Shown: positions 27,798-40,939, counted from the stretch's first letter. The stretch is 64,000 nt of DNA from Chrysomallon squamiferum (GCA_012295275.1 CM022671.1:10421237-10485236); one strand, 5' to 3'. Numbers and translations are program-made. The notes: a model not told the origin generated them from the sequence alone.

Positions 27798-27990
27798 GAT
27801 TATTATTATTATTATTATTATTATTTAAACTGGTCATGTCTAATTCACAAACATTTCCGTTACAAAACAATTTTACATCAATTTCATCTATCTATTAAAA
27901 AAAAAAAAATAAGTGGCACAATGTTTTTTTTGTTAATTCTCATGGCTTGCTTCTGTAAAAGAAAACGACAAAAATATTATAAATATATAA
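27254..27990. repeat. Tandem duplication with ATT/ATC expansion
   Basis: Copy 1 (27254-27512) and copy 2 (27513 to about 27990) share GCATTGTTCCTAAATCAG at one end and GTAAAAGAAAACGAC at the other. Copy 2 has about 200 bp of added ATT/ATC microsatellite. An Asn-rich minus-strand open frame here is just the microsatellite. Confidence 0.85.
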
Positions 27991-28417
27991 TTTTAATCAG
28001 CAATATAATTTAAGAAAAACATATTTTACATTCGAGTAATTCATTTATATTCACTAAATAGAATATGTGACCGTTACCTTTATCATTAACTGTTCTAATT
28101 AAACCATATTCAGCTTAAACATGTTCAAGACATGTTACTCAGCATATTTACATTATGCACACATACATATTCACATTGTGCACATATTATACAATATATG
28201 TGACATATTATATTAATAGTATGTACACTAAAGATATTATAACCTGCAAATACTTTGGCTATGACTGAAAAAGTTTATACGAAGGACCAAATCACTGGGA
28301 ATACTTTTAGATGAATACCTTCTTTTTTAATTATTTACATTCACTACATTCAATACATAGATTATTTCAATATTTTTTATATTTGCATACTTTATACGAT
28401 AAGCGATATCCATACTA

Positions 28418-29080
28418 CAATAAAACCTCAGATTAAATATGTAGTTGGTTCCAAATTTCCGATCGTTAAGTGAGGTATTGTTAAGCGGGAGACTAATTTA
28501 CATAGAATTAAGGTTAAAAGCAGTGGTTACTTTCTCTCTGATGATATTTCACATAAAAAAGGTAAAATAAGGAGAAATAAAATGGCAGTTTAGACATAAA
28601 TGATTTAATAGATTATAGATATTAAGTAAAGAGTAAATCATTTACAAATAAATTTATACAAATACATTAAGAAATAATTATATGGCGCTCATTGTGGGTT
28701 CCTCTTTGTGGGTTTTGGATTCATTTAAGATCATGTATTTTGTTTCTAAAGTTATTGTCTTCCCATTCTTTTTATCATCAGCATTTGCCATATTCTTTTT
28801 GACATATTGGAAGGGTAAATTACAAATGAGTTTAAGTGTAAATTGAAGCAGAAGAGAAAAGTGAATCAGAATATAAGATGCACCTATGACCTGTCATCTG
28901 ATCAACACAGCTGACAGAAGCTCGTGAATGAATGAAAAACAAAAGAAAACGGACTTAAAAACATGCATTTTATCCATTTGTATCATTTATTTTGAGCAAT
29001 TAACTATTAAATTTCTATTTATATAATTTGTAAAGAAAAAAGATCGTTAAAGCAGGATATCGTTAAGCGAGATATTACTG
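28418..29080. mobile_element. Pogo/Tigger-like MITE (663 bp)
   Basis: Flanked by TA at 28416-28417 and 29081-29082. The right end, read inward, is CAGTAATATCTCGCTTAACG; the left end is CAATAAAACCTCAGATTAAA, an imperfect match. Internal GATCGTTAAGTGAGG and ATCGTTAAGCGAG words recur near both ends. CAGT...CTCGCTTAACGAT termini with a TA target are typical of non-autonomous pogo/Tigger elements. No transposase frame. It lies in the segment that interrupts the minisatellite. Confidence 0.65.
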
Positions 29081-29221
29081 TATTTATACAATAATAATCG
29101 CTTTCCAAATAATCTGGAACAGTTCATTATAATGAGTGAGGTAAAACCAAGCATGTAAATAAGACCACTGAACCATATTTAGCCTTTTGAATGAAATGGG
29201 AATTCTACCAGAAGGGAGTAA

Positions 29222-32000
29222 GCTGTGTAGACAATAAAGACAACAGATACTAACAGAAAAAAGAAAAAAGAACACTAAAAAACACACTCCTCCACCAGAA
29301 AAAAGAAAGAAAAAGCCTGAATTCCATACTATTATCAGTTGTGTAAACAACTAAAAAACAACAATCAAATACTAAAACACAAACAAACAAACAAATAAAC
29401 AAAAATAAAACCCCAAAATGTAACAAAAAGCTTGAATCAGATACTGTAATCCAGTGTGGACTATAAAAAATAACAATTATATACTAAAAAAAACAAAAAA
29501 AAAAAACAACCACCTGAATCAGATACTATTATCCACTGTTTAGGCAATAAGAAACAACAATAAGATACTAAAATAAATAAATAAAAATAAGTAAAAAAAA
29601 AAAAAAACAGAATAAAAAAATGAATAAAAAGCAAATGCCAAAAGACTATATCAGATACTGTTATTATGATATCTTGACAATAACACAAAAACAAAAACAA
29701 ACAAAATAAATATATAAAAATGAAACACAAAAAAAAACCCAAAACACACTGGCCTGAATCAGATACTGTAATCCAATAAAGAAAAAAAGTAAGTGAGATC
29801 TTTTTATCCAGTATTTAGATATTACAACAAAAGAATGTGAATCAGATACTGTCAGTGTGTTGGATACACTGTGAAACTAACATGAATCACTCACTGTTAT
29901 AGTGTTTGTAGATAGTCTAACAAAGTAGCTGAAAGTTACATAAATCAGATACTGTGCCAGTGTGTTGGATAGACTGTGAAACTAACATGAATCAGATACT
30001 GTGTCAGTGTGTTGGATACACTGAAACTAACATGAATCACTACTGTTATAGTGTTTGTAGATAGTCTAACAAAGTAGCTGAAAGTTACATAAATCAGATA
30101 CTGTGTCAGTGTGTTAGATACACTGTGAAACTAACATAAATCAGATACTGTGTCAGTGTGTTGGATACACTGTGAAACTAACATGAATCAGATACTGTGT
30201 CAGTGTGTTGGATACACTGTGAAACTAACATGAATCACTCACTGTTATAGTGTATGTAGATAGTCTAACAAAGTAGCTGAAAGTTATTGAATATATAAAT
30301 AATATTTACATACGTATTAGTTTCTGCCTCATTTTCATACTTATACACAACTGTACATAAATCAGATACTGCTACTAACTAAACAACCCCATCATTGTTA
30401 TCCAGTGTATAGATATTCCAAGAAAAGAACCAAAATTGCATACAGTGTGTGGCTTCTGTTACCAAGTGGGCAAATAATGCAGCAAAGAAACAGTTTTTTT
30501 GAGTACATACACAATTCAACAAATACACCCTGATACTATTAACATCTATTAAGACATTCAAGGTGAATTAAAAACCTATTTATTATAATGTTTGATTTTT
30601 CTACATGTACAAAAGAATTAAGAAAAAATTAAATGAGTTACGCATTTTTATTTCATTAATAGTTATTACATATATTTCATCTGACAATATAACTGGCTCT
30701 AGCTTATAGATAATTTAATAAAACACAAAGCACATACTGATATCCAGTCTGTAAATAACTGATAAAAGAATCTGAATGATATAATGTTATCACATATGTA
30801 GGTATAATCAAACAATCAAAATAAATCAGATATTACTATGAAGTATAAATCATTTTATGAAATAAACCAAATCATACACTGTTACCCATAATGTAGAACC
30901 ACAAAAAAAAAAAAAAAAAAAAAAAAAAATTAAATGAGATAATTATCTAGTGTGTAGATGCAGCTACAAGAGAACCTGAATCAGATACTGTAAACCAGTG
31001 AGTTGACAACAACAAAAAAAAAAAAAAATAAATAAAACAAACAAAAAAAACCTGCACAAATCACATACTGTTATCCAATATATAGACAATAAAGAAACAA
31101 TACTAAAAAGCAAGCCAAAAAAAAAAAAAAAATAAATAATAATAAAATGAAACAAAATAACCTGGAAATAAAACAACAAAATAAAAAAGATATATTATAA
31201 AAAATAAAAAAAATCCAAATATCACATAAAAAAACAATCAGATACTAAAAAAGCAAATGAACCCCCAAAAAAAAAAAAAAAAAAAAAACAATAATAAATA
31301 AAAAAAAAAAAATAAAGAAAATTGCAAACCCCCAAAGTAACAGACGAGTCGAATGCTGTAATCCAGTGTGTAGACAAAAAAATAAATAAATAAAATAAAA
31401 TAATAAAAGCAAACCCATAACACCTAACAAACTGCCTTAATCAGATACTAAAGGGGGTGGGGAAATAATTTTAAAAGTATAAAAGCAAACCATCCCCCAG
31501 AAAAATAACAAACAGCTGGAATCACCTAATGTTATCAATGTTTCAGATATAAAAAGGGAAAATAAATAAAGAAAAAAGAAAAAAAAAAAACTAAATATAT
31601 AACAAAAAGCCTGAATCAGATACTGTAATCCAGTGTGTAGATAATCCCAACAAAAAACCAAGATAAGATTCTGTTAACTAGCTGAAGATAATAAGACAAT
31701 TAGTCTGAATCAGATACTATTATAGTTTGTGTTGACAAAACAAAACAGTTACATAATAAATCACATAATAATATCAAGAGTATGGAATGTCTGAGAAAAA
31801 AACAATCTAAATTAGGTATTGCTATACAGAAAAAAGCATGCAAGACTGAGTCCACTTCACTACATACAACACATAACAGAGAGGGTACAATCTTCCAGTC
31901 ATACTGGTTTCTTCTCACTGCAATTGTATAATGAATTGATTTAAAAATTATGTATAAAATCAGTGTTTTCAATATATCCAGAATTTAAAAGATAATTTTG
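29222..32000 (-). repeat. Diverged minisatellite, continued
   Basis: Resumes with TGTGTAGACAATAAAGAC. Anchor copies continue, with poly(A) runs near 30900-30928 and 31266-31288. Contains the regular subarray at 29840-30300. A short (AC)n tract follows at about 32003-32019. Confidence 0.7.
29840..30300. repeat. Regular subarray with CAGTGT/ACACTG hairpins
   Basis: Near-identical units run in tandem: AATCAGATACTGTGTCAG, TGTGTTGGATACACTG, GAAACTAACATGAATCA, and a longer alternative block ATAGTCTAACAAAGTAGCTG. CAGTGT pairs with ACACTG across GTTGGAT in most units. Units are much less diverged than the surrounding array, so this part was amplified recently. Confidence 0.8.
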
Positions 32001-32204
32001 ATACACACACACACACACATACAAATTTTTTGAAGAAATTATCATAAGAGAGACCATTCAGTTCTTAGAAAACTTTGTATCAATTATTTTTACATAAACA
32101 CAATTTCCTGACTGAATATTACTACAACACTAGCTATTTCCTATGTCACCTTTGTTTAAACAATTTAATTAATGTTCCAGATATTTAACATTATGAATGA
32201 CAGA

Positions 32205-33790
32205 GACTTAAAAGATAATTCAGGATAATAGAAGTTTGAACCTGATTTAACTGATAGTTCTCTTTAATCAAAAGAACTGCTGAAATCATTGCACTAATTT
32301 CATTATTCAAGTAAGATTAAATATTTCTTCATACTAATCCAGTGTCGATATTAATCCGTGCAACAAGCATTTGTTGTTGAGCTTAGTCTTCTAAACTGAC
32401 TAAAAGACAAAATAATAAATAATAAAACACATGTTATTAAAAATAAATTATAAAAATGTACTCACAGTCATTAAGATTCTAAAAAAAATACAGTAAGAAG
32501 GAAACAATGCAACACTTCTAATCAGACTGAGTTACATTTTGAACAAAACAGAAAATCAATTAGCATTGCTTTGAAACTACTGTTATATTTATATATAATT
32601 CAAGAAACTACTCAAAATAATAGATCAAGTATGTATTATTATGATTACAGTTTATCAGATCCTATGACATTCTATCATAAACTCAAAAACAACACTTAAC
32701 TTTCACTACCAGAAAGGAGAAATGACAAGCAGGGATATTATAAATTTAAAAATATAAAATAATGACATCGGTAATATTGCACTGCCCGTGATATTATTGA
32801 TATATTGGTGATGATCTCAAATTTGACAGACGTGTTAGAGAAAACCTGCTCAATCTCTAACAGACTTGTCCATTAACTAAATCTGTTATAAATTCATTGA
32901 TTTCTTATAGTTAATTTCTTCTTTTACCTGCTTTGTCAAATTTCCTTTTTCTTGGAGTGGATATTTATTTAAAAAATAATGAGTTAAAATAATAAATAAG
33001 AATCAAATCAAATTGCATTTGAAATAACTTCATTTTTGTGAATCATTGACTTTCTGGCAATAGCTGAGCATTGTTTCCAATTGCTGTAATGTTACACATT
33101 TATTCAGACATTTCTGATTAAATCATTCACATTCTTAAAGTTTTGTTTAACTCATAGTTAACTTATCTTTTCAGATTTTTTGGAAATAGAATGTAAACTA
33201 AGTAATAAAAAACAATTCTGTAACATTAACTTTTGTTTAAAAACCTCAATTAAGCTTATTTTTCAGGAATATAGAGCTTTAGGAAATATAATCAACTGAA
33301 ATACTATATGATTATTATTATTATTATTTAGCAATTTTTTTCTATAGTCCATTAAATTTTGAAAATAGTGTAGAGAAACTGACAAATTGACAAAAATATA
33401 TCCGATAAAATAACAAATCTAAAATGTAACCTTATTTCAGATTTTAGAAATTAGAAACCATTTCAACTGATAGTTCTTTTAATCAAAAGAGTTGCTGAAA
33501 ATAATAAATAATAAAACATATTATTAAAAATGAATAAATTATAAAAGTTTAGCTGCAGTAGGCAAGATTTATTAAAAGAAAAAATAGTATGAAGAACACA
33601 ATTCATACATTCAAATCAGATTGAGTTAAATTTTCAACAAAAATATAAATCTTACTTAGTAATTAATTTGAAACTAGGGGTATCTTTGTAATTAATTCAA
33701 GAAACTACTGAGAACAATGGTTTAAATATGTATTACCATAATTACAATTTATCTCAATATCTCAATGTGAACTAAGTAATAAAAAAAAAA
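32205..33790 (+). repeat. R-family copy
   Basis: R unit with core at 32819-32943; starts within GATAATTCAGGATAATAGAAG and ends near an A-rich run at about 33780-33800. Confidence 0.75.
32819..32943 (+). other. Three-stem R-core motif, copy 7
   Basis: P1 perfect; P2 9/10 (AGAGAA for AGAGAT); P3 8/10. Confidence 0.5.
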
Positions 33791-33879
33791 AAAAAAAAGA
33801 TATAAAAGAAATAAAAGGAAAAGAGAAATTTTTTTTGAGAAAGACAAAAAAATAAATCATTTCAGGAGTATGAAAATAA

Positions 33880-35380
33880 AAAAAATGAATCAGATGCCAT
33901 AATCCAGTGTATTATTAATAAAAATTAACAACAGATACTGAAAGAAAAACAAAACTCAAAAACAAACTCCTCCAATGAAAAAAAAAGACTCAAAAGAACC
34001 TGAATCATATATTGTTATCTAATGTTTTTTGAAATTTAGAAAGGACAATAATCAATTAACTAAAAACAAAAAGAATAGGTCTGAATCAGATACTAAAAAA
34101 AATGGAGCAAAAATATAAAAAAAAAAAAAATGAAAACCAAATAAGTAATCTGCACCCTGAATCACATGCTGTTACTCAATGTGTTGACAATAAAAAAACA
34201 AAAACAATAAACAATCTGAAACTAAAACCATCAAGCAAGCAAACACACACAAAAATATATACATGAAAATAAATTAATCTAAAAACAAACACAAAGCTAA
34301 TAAAAGCCTGAATCAGGTAGTATAATCCAGTGTATAGACAATAAGAACCGGACAAAACGAGAACAACAGATAATAATAAAAAAGTCAAACAGTGTTTTAT
34401 ATAGTTATTGAATAAGCATAATGAAATTAAATTGTGATGAGCAGATGCTGTTGGTAAATATGTTTTCACATAAATAATTAATAAATTTCAGTGTATCTAA
34501 TTTATATGTCTTTCATGCACATAATATTTTTGGCTTTCCAAAATTTGCAAGATCTAGAAATAAAAACAACAACAACAAAAACCAACAACAATAAACAGTC
34601 TTTTAATGTATATTCTTTTTATTATAATTATTCTTTTTTTTTTTTTTTTTTTTCAGCTTTATTAAATAGTAGGTAGTACTGATGCCAGACCATTTATGAA
34701 GGAAAAATAATAAATAAAAAATAAAAAAAATGCCTGAACCAGATACAGTTAAACATTTTTTTTTATAAAAGATACTAAAAGGAAAAAATAATTGAAAAAA
34801 CCACCCTCCTCAGAAAAAACACCTGAATCATATATTGTAAACACACAAAAGCAAAATAAATAAAAAAACAAATCCATATACTGGAATGCAGTGTACAGAC
34901 AATAACAAACAACAATAATCAGATACTAAAAGAAAACAAAAGAAAAGAAGAAAAAGTCACAAAAATACAGAAAAAGAACAAAAAAAAAAAAAAAAAAAAA
35001 AAATAAATAAATAAAAAATAAACAAGCCCAAAATACATAGCAAACAGCCTGAATCAGATATGTTATCCAAAGTTTAGACCAAAAAATAAAAAATAGAAGA
35101 TAATAAAAGCAGAAAAAAGATAATAATAAAAGAAAAAAAAGAAGAAAATAATAAATAAATGAATAACCCTTCAAAACATAACAACAAACAGCTAGAATTA
35201 TTAACAAATTATCACATTTATAAAGGAGATCAGGTGGAACCAAACTTACAGCTCGACTGATCAAGATTATCGAAAAATAAACAATAAAAACCTTTTGAGT
35301 CAGTGAGTGCATCATTAAGTCAAACATTTTCTTCCTTCTGAATACATGCACATATATACATAATTAAACACAAATAAACA
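33880..35380 (-). repeat. Diverged minisatellite with A-rich spacers
   Basis: Anchors near 33885, 34080, 34308, 34730, 34815 and 35047. A unique stretch at 34390-34680 and one at about 35190-35400 have no recognisable features beyond poly(T)/poly(A). No gene seen. Confidence 0.65.
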
Positions 35381-35399
35381 CACACAGACTATTATGCTG

Positions 35400-35422
35400 T
35401 GGATTATTAAAAAGATAATAAC

Positions 35423-35454
<32 letters not shown>

Positions 35455-36085
35455 TAACAATAGTAAAGAAAAGAAAAGATATTTACTGATTTAGAAACAA
35501 ACACTTAAAATTAATAAATTACTTTTATTGACATAAACTCTTGCTTTCATTTGAAAATTCAGTATGATAAGAAAGTGAGAAACAGATATTATATATTTAT
35601 TTCATATGTTTTATTTATAAAGAAATCACAGTTTATGAGTTGATATTATTAATAGAAAGCCAGGTATTTTATTTCAATTCTTTTACTTGTTTAACTTCAT
35701 CTGACGTGACAAGCTGACCTGTTTGACCAGTCAGCTTGTTTCTGTTCACACCACAGAGCTGTCATACTGACAGGACAGCTTCAGTCTGCACTCTAAAATG
35801 TTATTGTTAAGTGTCATGCTTCAGTAACCACTGGCTGGCAAAGTGAGTTGTTCTGTCACCAGGTGACAATGTTACAATTTAATACCACTGTGTGAGTTCT
35901 AAACACCATTATTTGGTTTTGACACTGTTGAAGTAAGTGAAAGAAAATTCAACAGAAAACAACAATTGACTCTTTTTGGGATGTTTGGTGGCTGTTCGTC
36001 AATCATAAGTTTGAAAAGTAAGTTAGTAGAAGATACATACTAGAATAGAATCGATTTACCTTCCAAATAAATGTATTTTTAATTT
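35400..36085 (+). repeat. Third copy of the arm's outer block
   Basis: Begins in (AAT)n and matches 140-780 in the same orientation, including the ACAAGCTGA/TCAGCTTGT stem and TGTCACCAGGTGACA. Similarity stops sharply after CTTCCAAATAAATNTATTTTT (36078 here, 777 in the left arm). At the hairpin loop (GACCTG) it agrees with the right arm rather than the left. Confidence 0.85.
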
Positions 36086-36145
36086 TTGAAATATAATTAT
36101 TGCATTATGTAACACGCTGTGTAAATTTTCTTTCATTTATTTCAG

Positions 36146-37631
36146 AATAACAAGTACATCTGCATTATTATCAAGGTGTTTCTGAACTCACGTGTTTTGG
36201 TAAGTATTATTATTATAAAGTTTTGTATAATTATGATAGTTATTTTATACTGAAATAATATACATCCAGGTTAATGATTTGTATTGTTTTGATGTTAGCA
36301 AAAAACACAACACTATAGGTATATCCACATAAAGTCACACTGTTGTTTGTGTTTATAACTGTTTTCCAGCAAGCCTGTTGTCTAGTTAGTTTGTTAAATG
36401 TATGTTGTAACAGTAATACTTGGCCCAGACTCAAGACATTTTCCTTAGGGATCACGTACACAAAAATGAACTTGCATGCTATATTTCTGCCATAAAATAA
36501 ATTTCTGCTATTACAGTGGTCATTATATAGTTGTAATCTTATTTTATGTTACAAATTCATTCAAATACATAAGCTGGTACAACTCATTTTCTGTTATTGC
36601 TTGTATTAAGCCTTTAAGGCCATTTCTGGGCATGAAAATTAACTATCTTATTTGCAATTAATTACCATATACTGCACATGTTTTAGTATCATCGGTCACA
36701 GAAACCAAAATACTGTTTGAGTTGATAAGTTGTCATTGTCTTGGCTACATCAGTGAAAAGCAGATTTAATGGAATTTTGAGATACGGTTTCATGCCTGTT
36801 GGTCTGTCAGTCGCGCATAATGTTATTATACAAGACTGTTGAGTGGATGCTTAGAACTGCACATGGCTTTAAATTCTTTCATAAAAATAAAGTAGTTTTA
36901 TGAATTGATAAAATATGTGAAAACTGTTTTAACATTAAAGATTTGTAAAATTAATAATCATTTATTATTGTTTATTTTTTTTATTTTACAGATTATGAAG
37001 CTTCAAAAAGAATATAAAGCACAAGCAAAGCAGAAAACAGATGCTGTCTACAAAATACATGCACAAATAACACATGTGCATATACTTACTGTGGCTTGTA
37101 TGAACAGTAAGTAATAAAAAAATATTTTATTTCTTGAAATAGTACACTTTGTAAAATAGTATAAACAGTTTCATTTTGCATAAAAAACTTATGTTCTATA
37201 AATATTTCTTTAAGAAAATCTAAATTTTTATAACAATTATATAAATCTCATCAATTAAGAAAAAAGAAAGAAACAAATAAACAACAGGAAAATAAACTGA
37301 AAAACCTCCAATATCTTTTTCCCTCATCATCCATAAATATATACTGATATTTAAAATTGTGTTTGTTTCACAAATTAAAACAATTTTTGATTTATTATTG
37401 CTAACTTTTTAATCATGAATAGTAACATGTACATATATTTTTTTGATTACAGGAATTTATGAGGGAAACTTTCTTCAAATTTGTGAAAATGGTGAAAATA
37501 CGGACATCAAAAATTAAAATAAGGAAGAAAAGATAGAAAACAGTAGAAAAAAAAGAAGAAAGAAAAAGACATTATAAATGGAAGCTTGAACGGAAGTGAA
37601 CAAAGCAATAATGAGCAAGCCACAGTTATTA
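36146..37631 (+). ncRNA. Candidate spliced lncRNA, at least three exons
   Basis: Predicted exons are 36146-36199, 36992-37106 and 37453-37631. Each is preceded by a strong pyrimidine tract plus CAG (TTTATTTCAG, TTATTTTACAG, TTGATTACAG) and followed by GTAAGT (36200, 37107, about 37632). Exons 1 and 2 join in an open frame of about 55 codons, but it meets TGA a few codons into exon 3; exon 3 is purine-rich with stops in all frames. No protein family is recognised. The upstream exon or promoter would fall in the duplicated block at 35400-36085. A coding gene with other splice choices cannot be excluded, and no transcript evidence is available. Confidence 0.4.
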
Positions 37632-37639
37632 GTAAGTCG

Positions 37640-38098
37640 AGATAATTTCTGAATTGCTGTATTTTATCTACATTGCTATTGTAATGTTAGAATTAGCATT
37701 CCTAGTATCAAGTATGTTAGTATTTTCATCAGTCAAATGAAGTTTCATTTATTGCTGTGTTTAAAAAAGTTCTAAATACTTTTATTACTATTTTTTTTTT
37801 TTTGCTTACTTTGATTGGTTAAAATGTATTTACTTGTATTTTTCTTTTTTTTTTTCAAATTTATAATTTTTATTCTAATATTTATTATTTTTTCTTTCTT
37901 TTTCTCTGACATTGATTTTAAAAATCTTTAATTTACTTCATTATTTTTAAAATTTATTTTTTTTATTTATTTATTTTTTTTTTTTATTATTATTATTAAT
38001 ATTATTATTATTTAAATTTATAATATTTTTCTTCCTTATTTCTGTTATGAACTTAAAAATATTTTAGTTTAATTTATTTTTTTATTTACTACTACTAC

Positions 38099-38168
<70 letters not shown>

Positions 38169-40340
38169 TTATTATTATTATTATTTACATTTAATTTTTT
38201 CTTTATTTTTTCTGTTATGAATTTAAAAATATTTTAGTTTAATTTATTTATTTATTTACTACTATTACTAGTACTATTATTATTAGAGCTATTATTATTA
38301 TTATTACTGTTATTATTATTATTATTTTTTATTTAGAATTACTATATGTATATTTAAAATTATAGTTTCATTATAAGATTAATAGACCTCAATTTTGAAA
38401 GAGAAAAGAAAATCAGTATCAAATAAGATATACATATAGTACAATAGATAAATGTATTGTGTTATTTTATTGCTGTCTTTTTGTTTTTTGAAGAAAAAAA
38501 AAAGTAGTTAAATCAGTAGTGGTATATTTTAATTTTTCTTTTCAAAAATTATTTCAATGTGGTATTTTTTTCCACACATCCATGTTTACATTAAGATTAT
38601 CTGTAATATCTCAGGTAAAAGTGTCTTTAAAGTGTTATACATTTGTATGAACACATAAAATGTTACATTAGTATCCACTTATGTATCATAAGCACATTCA
38701 AGTAAAAGTGACAACCAGTAATGGAGAAAACTTCTGTTGTTCCCAATATTTCTTTTACAGAATCCTTGTAGTGTAAATTTACTTTTACTTTTTTTTTCTT
38801 TTTTAAAATTATCATGAAAAGAAAATGTGAGTAACACTTAAATAAAAACAAACACACAAAACGCACACATGCATTGCATTTATGAAAAAATTACAATGAC
38901 AGTTACATTAGACATCAAGATGATACTAAGATAAGATCTCTTTTTCAATAGAAACAATATTGAAAAACATCTTAAAGAATATAAGTGAATCTTTATGAAA
39001 AAAATGAGGTTGGTTTGTTTTCATTCAGAAAACAACAACTTTAGAGTATTAAGTTAAACTGCTTTAGTTTTCTTTGAGAACATTTTGTCTCTTTCTTCTT
39101 GATTGCTAGAATTAAGAAGTAGAAAATTTGACATGTAGCAAGGAAAACAGATGCTTTTTCTAGGGTTATTTTGCCCCAAGACTGAAACTATTTTCTGATT
39201 TCCTCTTATTTGATTTCATCATTTTTATATTTTATTAGAACTAATAGATATTTATCCTTTGCTGCTTCTTGCACATGGGTATAAACATTTGGTATTTCCC
39301 CATTCCAGCCAGTGGTCCTTGTTTGTTTCATCAAAGGCCATGGCTTGTTCTTTGCTCTTGTTGTAAAGAGTTATTATGAAACAATCCTGTCTGCTGTGTG
39401 ACAAAACTAGCCAACTGTTAATGTTAAAATGAGGTTTTTTAATTCCTCTTTCACTGTAAATTAGCTATAATTTCAAAAGATAAATAACATGTATCTGAAC
39501 ATTACTGTATTCCTGTCACAGTTGTTGTATTTAATGAGTCAAGCTCAAAATTGTGTTAAGATCAGTTTTCTTTTGAAAGCAACAGAGTATTTCCATTTAC
39601 AACAAGGGGTCATCTAGAGGTGTTCCCAAAATTGTAATACATGGTTTTCTGTCTGTGAAAGATCCATTTAAAACATTTCTTGCTGTTTCATCAGTATCAT
39701 AGCACTGACGTAGGCTCCCATTGTTCAGAAAAAAGCTTCAGCATATTGTTTGAAAATCTTCGTAATTTGCCTTCTGCCAGCCAATACTTTTCCAGTCCTT
39801 GTCCAGTCCATTCCTTCATATTCCATTCCTCTTGTTGGCCTTCATCTAAACCTTTTCCCTTCTTATGGTTTTAAGTGGTCATATGCAATATCCACAGGTT
39901 GTACTGTGTTCAACTCCTGTGCCATGCACTTGTCTGCTTGTTTTCATCATGTTCAGTCATATATGTTTTCTCTGATTAATCTAGCAGTACAGAGTTTCTT
40001 CTCTCTGATATAACTACTAAAGAAAAATCATGTATCCTGTATTTTGTTGGACAGCTCATTAATTCATTCAGTGTCTTTCTTAGTGATGTTTGTAAAATTA
40101 GTCATTTTTAGAAACAAAAGAGAAAATGAATAATAAGTTAAAACAAGTAGAAAAAAAAAAAAGTAACCATTAAACAAAGATGAATATTTGCATTTGTAAA
40201 TTATATATTTTATTTTACTTCAATCAAAGCATTTCAAATTATTTTGTTCTTTTTCAAGTTTTTGCCTAACATTGTGTGCTGTACTGAATATTTACAGTAC
40301 AAATATGTTGATCATGGTAACTTGTAGAAAGTAGATGTTA
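37640..40340. other. Non-coding, T-rich then mixed; (ATT)n microsatellites
   Basis: 37780-38360 is T-rich with long (ATT)n runs (about 38087-38168 and 38300-38340) and a local duplication (TCTGTTATGAATTTAAAAAT). 38380-40340 is mixed-composition DNA without splice-bounded exons, known repeats or homologous frames that I can recognise. Confidence 0.6.
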
Positions 40341-40343
40341 AAC

Positions 40344-40348
<5 letters not shown>

Positions 40349-40430
<82 letters not shown>
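40349..40430. repeat. (TC)41 microsatellite
   Basis: Uninterrupted 82-bp TC dinucleotide run followed by a short (AT)n. The Leu-Ser open frame across it is spurious. Confidence 0.97.
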
Positions 40431-40439
<9 letters not shown>

Positions 40440-40684
40440 AATCTAAATAAAAAAACACATTGGCGTGGAACTGCCTGTCTGTCTAGTCTAAAGAGTGCTA
40501 GTACTATTTGGTCTTGTATACTTTTATTTGAAATATTGTCATTTGTATAGTGGTGGGGAGAAACTTTTCACTTTAACAGCAGGGATCATGTGAAGCAGGC
40601 TAGTTGTTCTGCACAATTAAAAACAAGTCAGATAACGTTTTGGTTGACAGAGTAAATACAATGATTTCACACTTCTAATTTAAA

Positions 40685-40789
40685 TAAACATATTCCAGAG
40701 GAAGAAACCTAAATTAGGAACAGTCCACACATTTTAATAAACATATTCCAGAGGAAGAAACCTAAATTAGGATCAGTCCACACATTTTA
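40685..40789. repeat. 53-bp tandem duplication
   Basis: Two nearly identical copies of a unit that starts TAAACATATTCCAGAGG and ends CAGTCCACACATTTT. Confidence 0.95.
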
Positions 40790-40939
40790 AATATGGATGT
40801 AATAACAAAATGATAACTTGTACAAACATGTTGATGTTTATTTCAGTTTTACTGGTGGGATAGATTTATTTTCATGGTACTTTTGGGTCCTATTTTTTCT
40901 TTTCTTTTTCCTTTTTCTTTTTATTTCGGGGGAAACTCG

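Noticed and set aside
27547-27870. Asn-rich minus-strand open frame
   Set aside because: It is the ATT/ATC microsatellite read in one frame.
17211-35351. Many minus-strand open frames of 60-140 codons rich in Phe, Leu, Ile and Tyr
   Set aside because: They are translations of A/C-rich minisatellite; recurrent 'SDSG' and 'HTLDY' words come from the DNA anchors. No start context, splicing or family match.
40335-40550. Leu-Ser repeat open frame
   Set aside because: Product of the (TC)41 tract.
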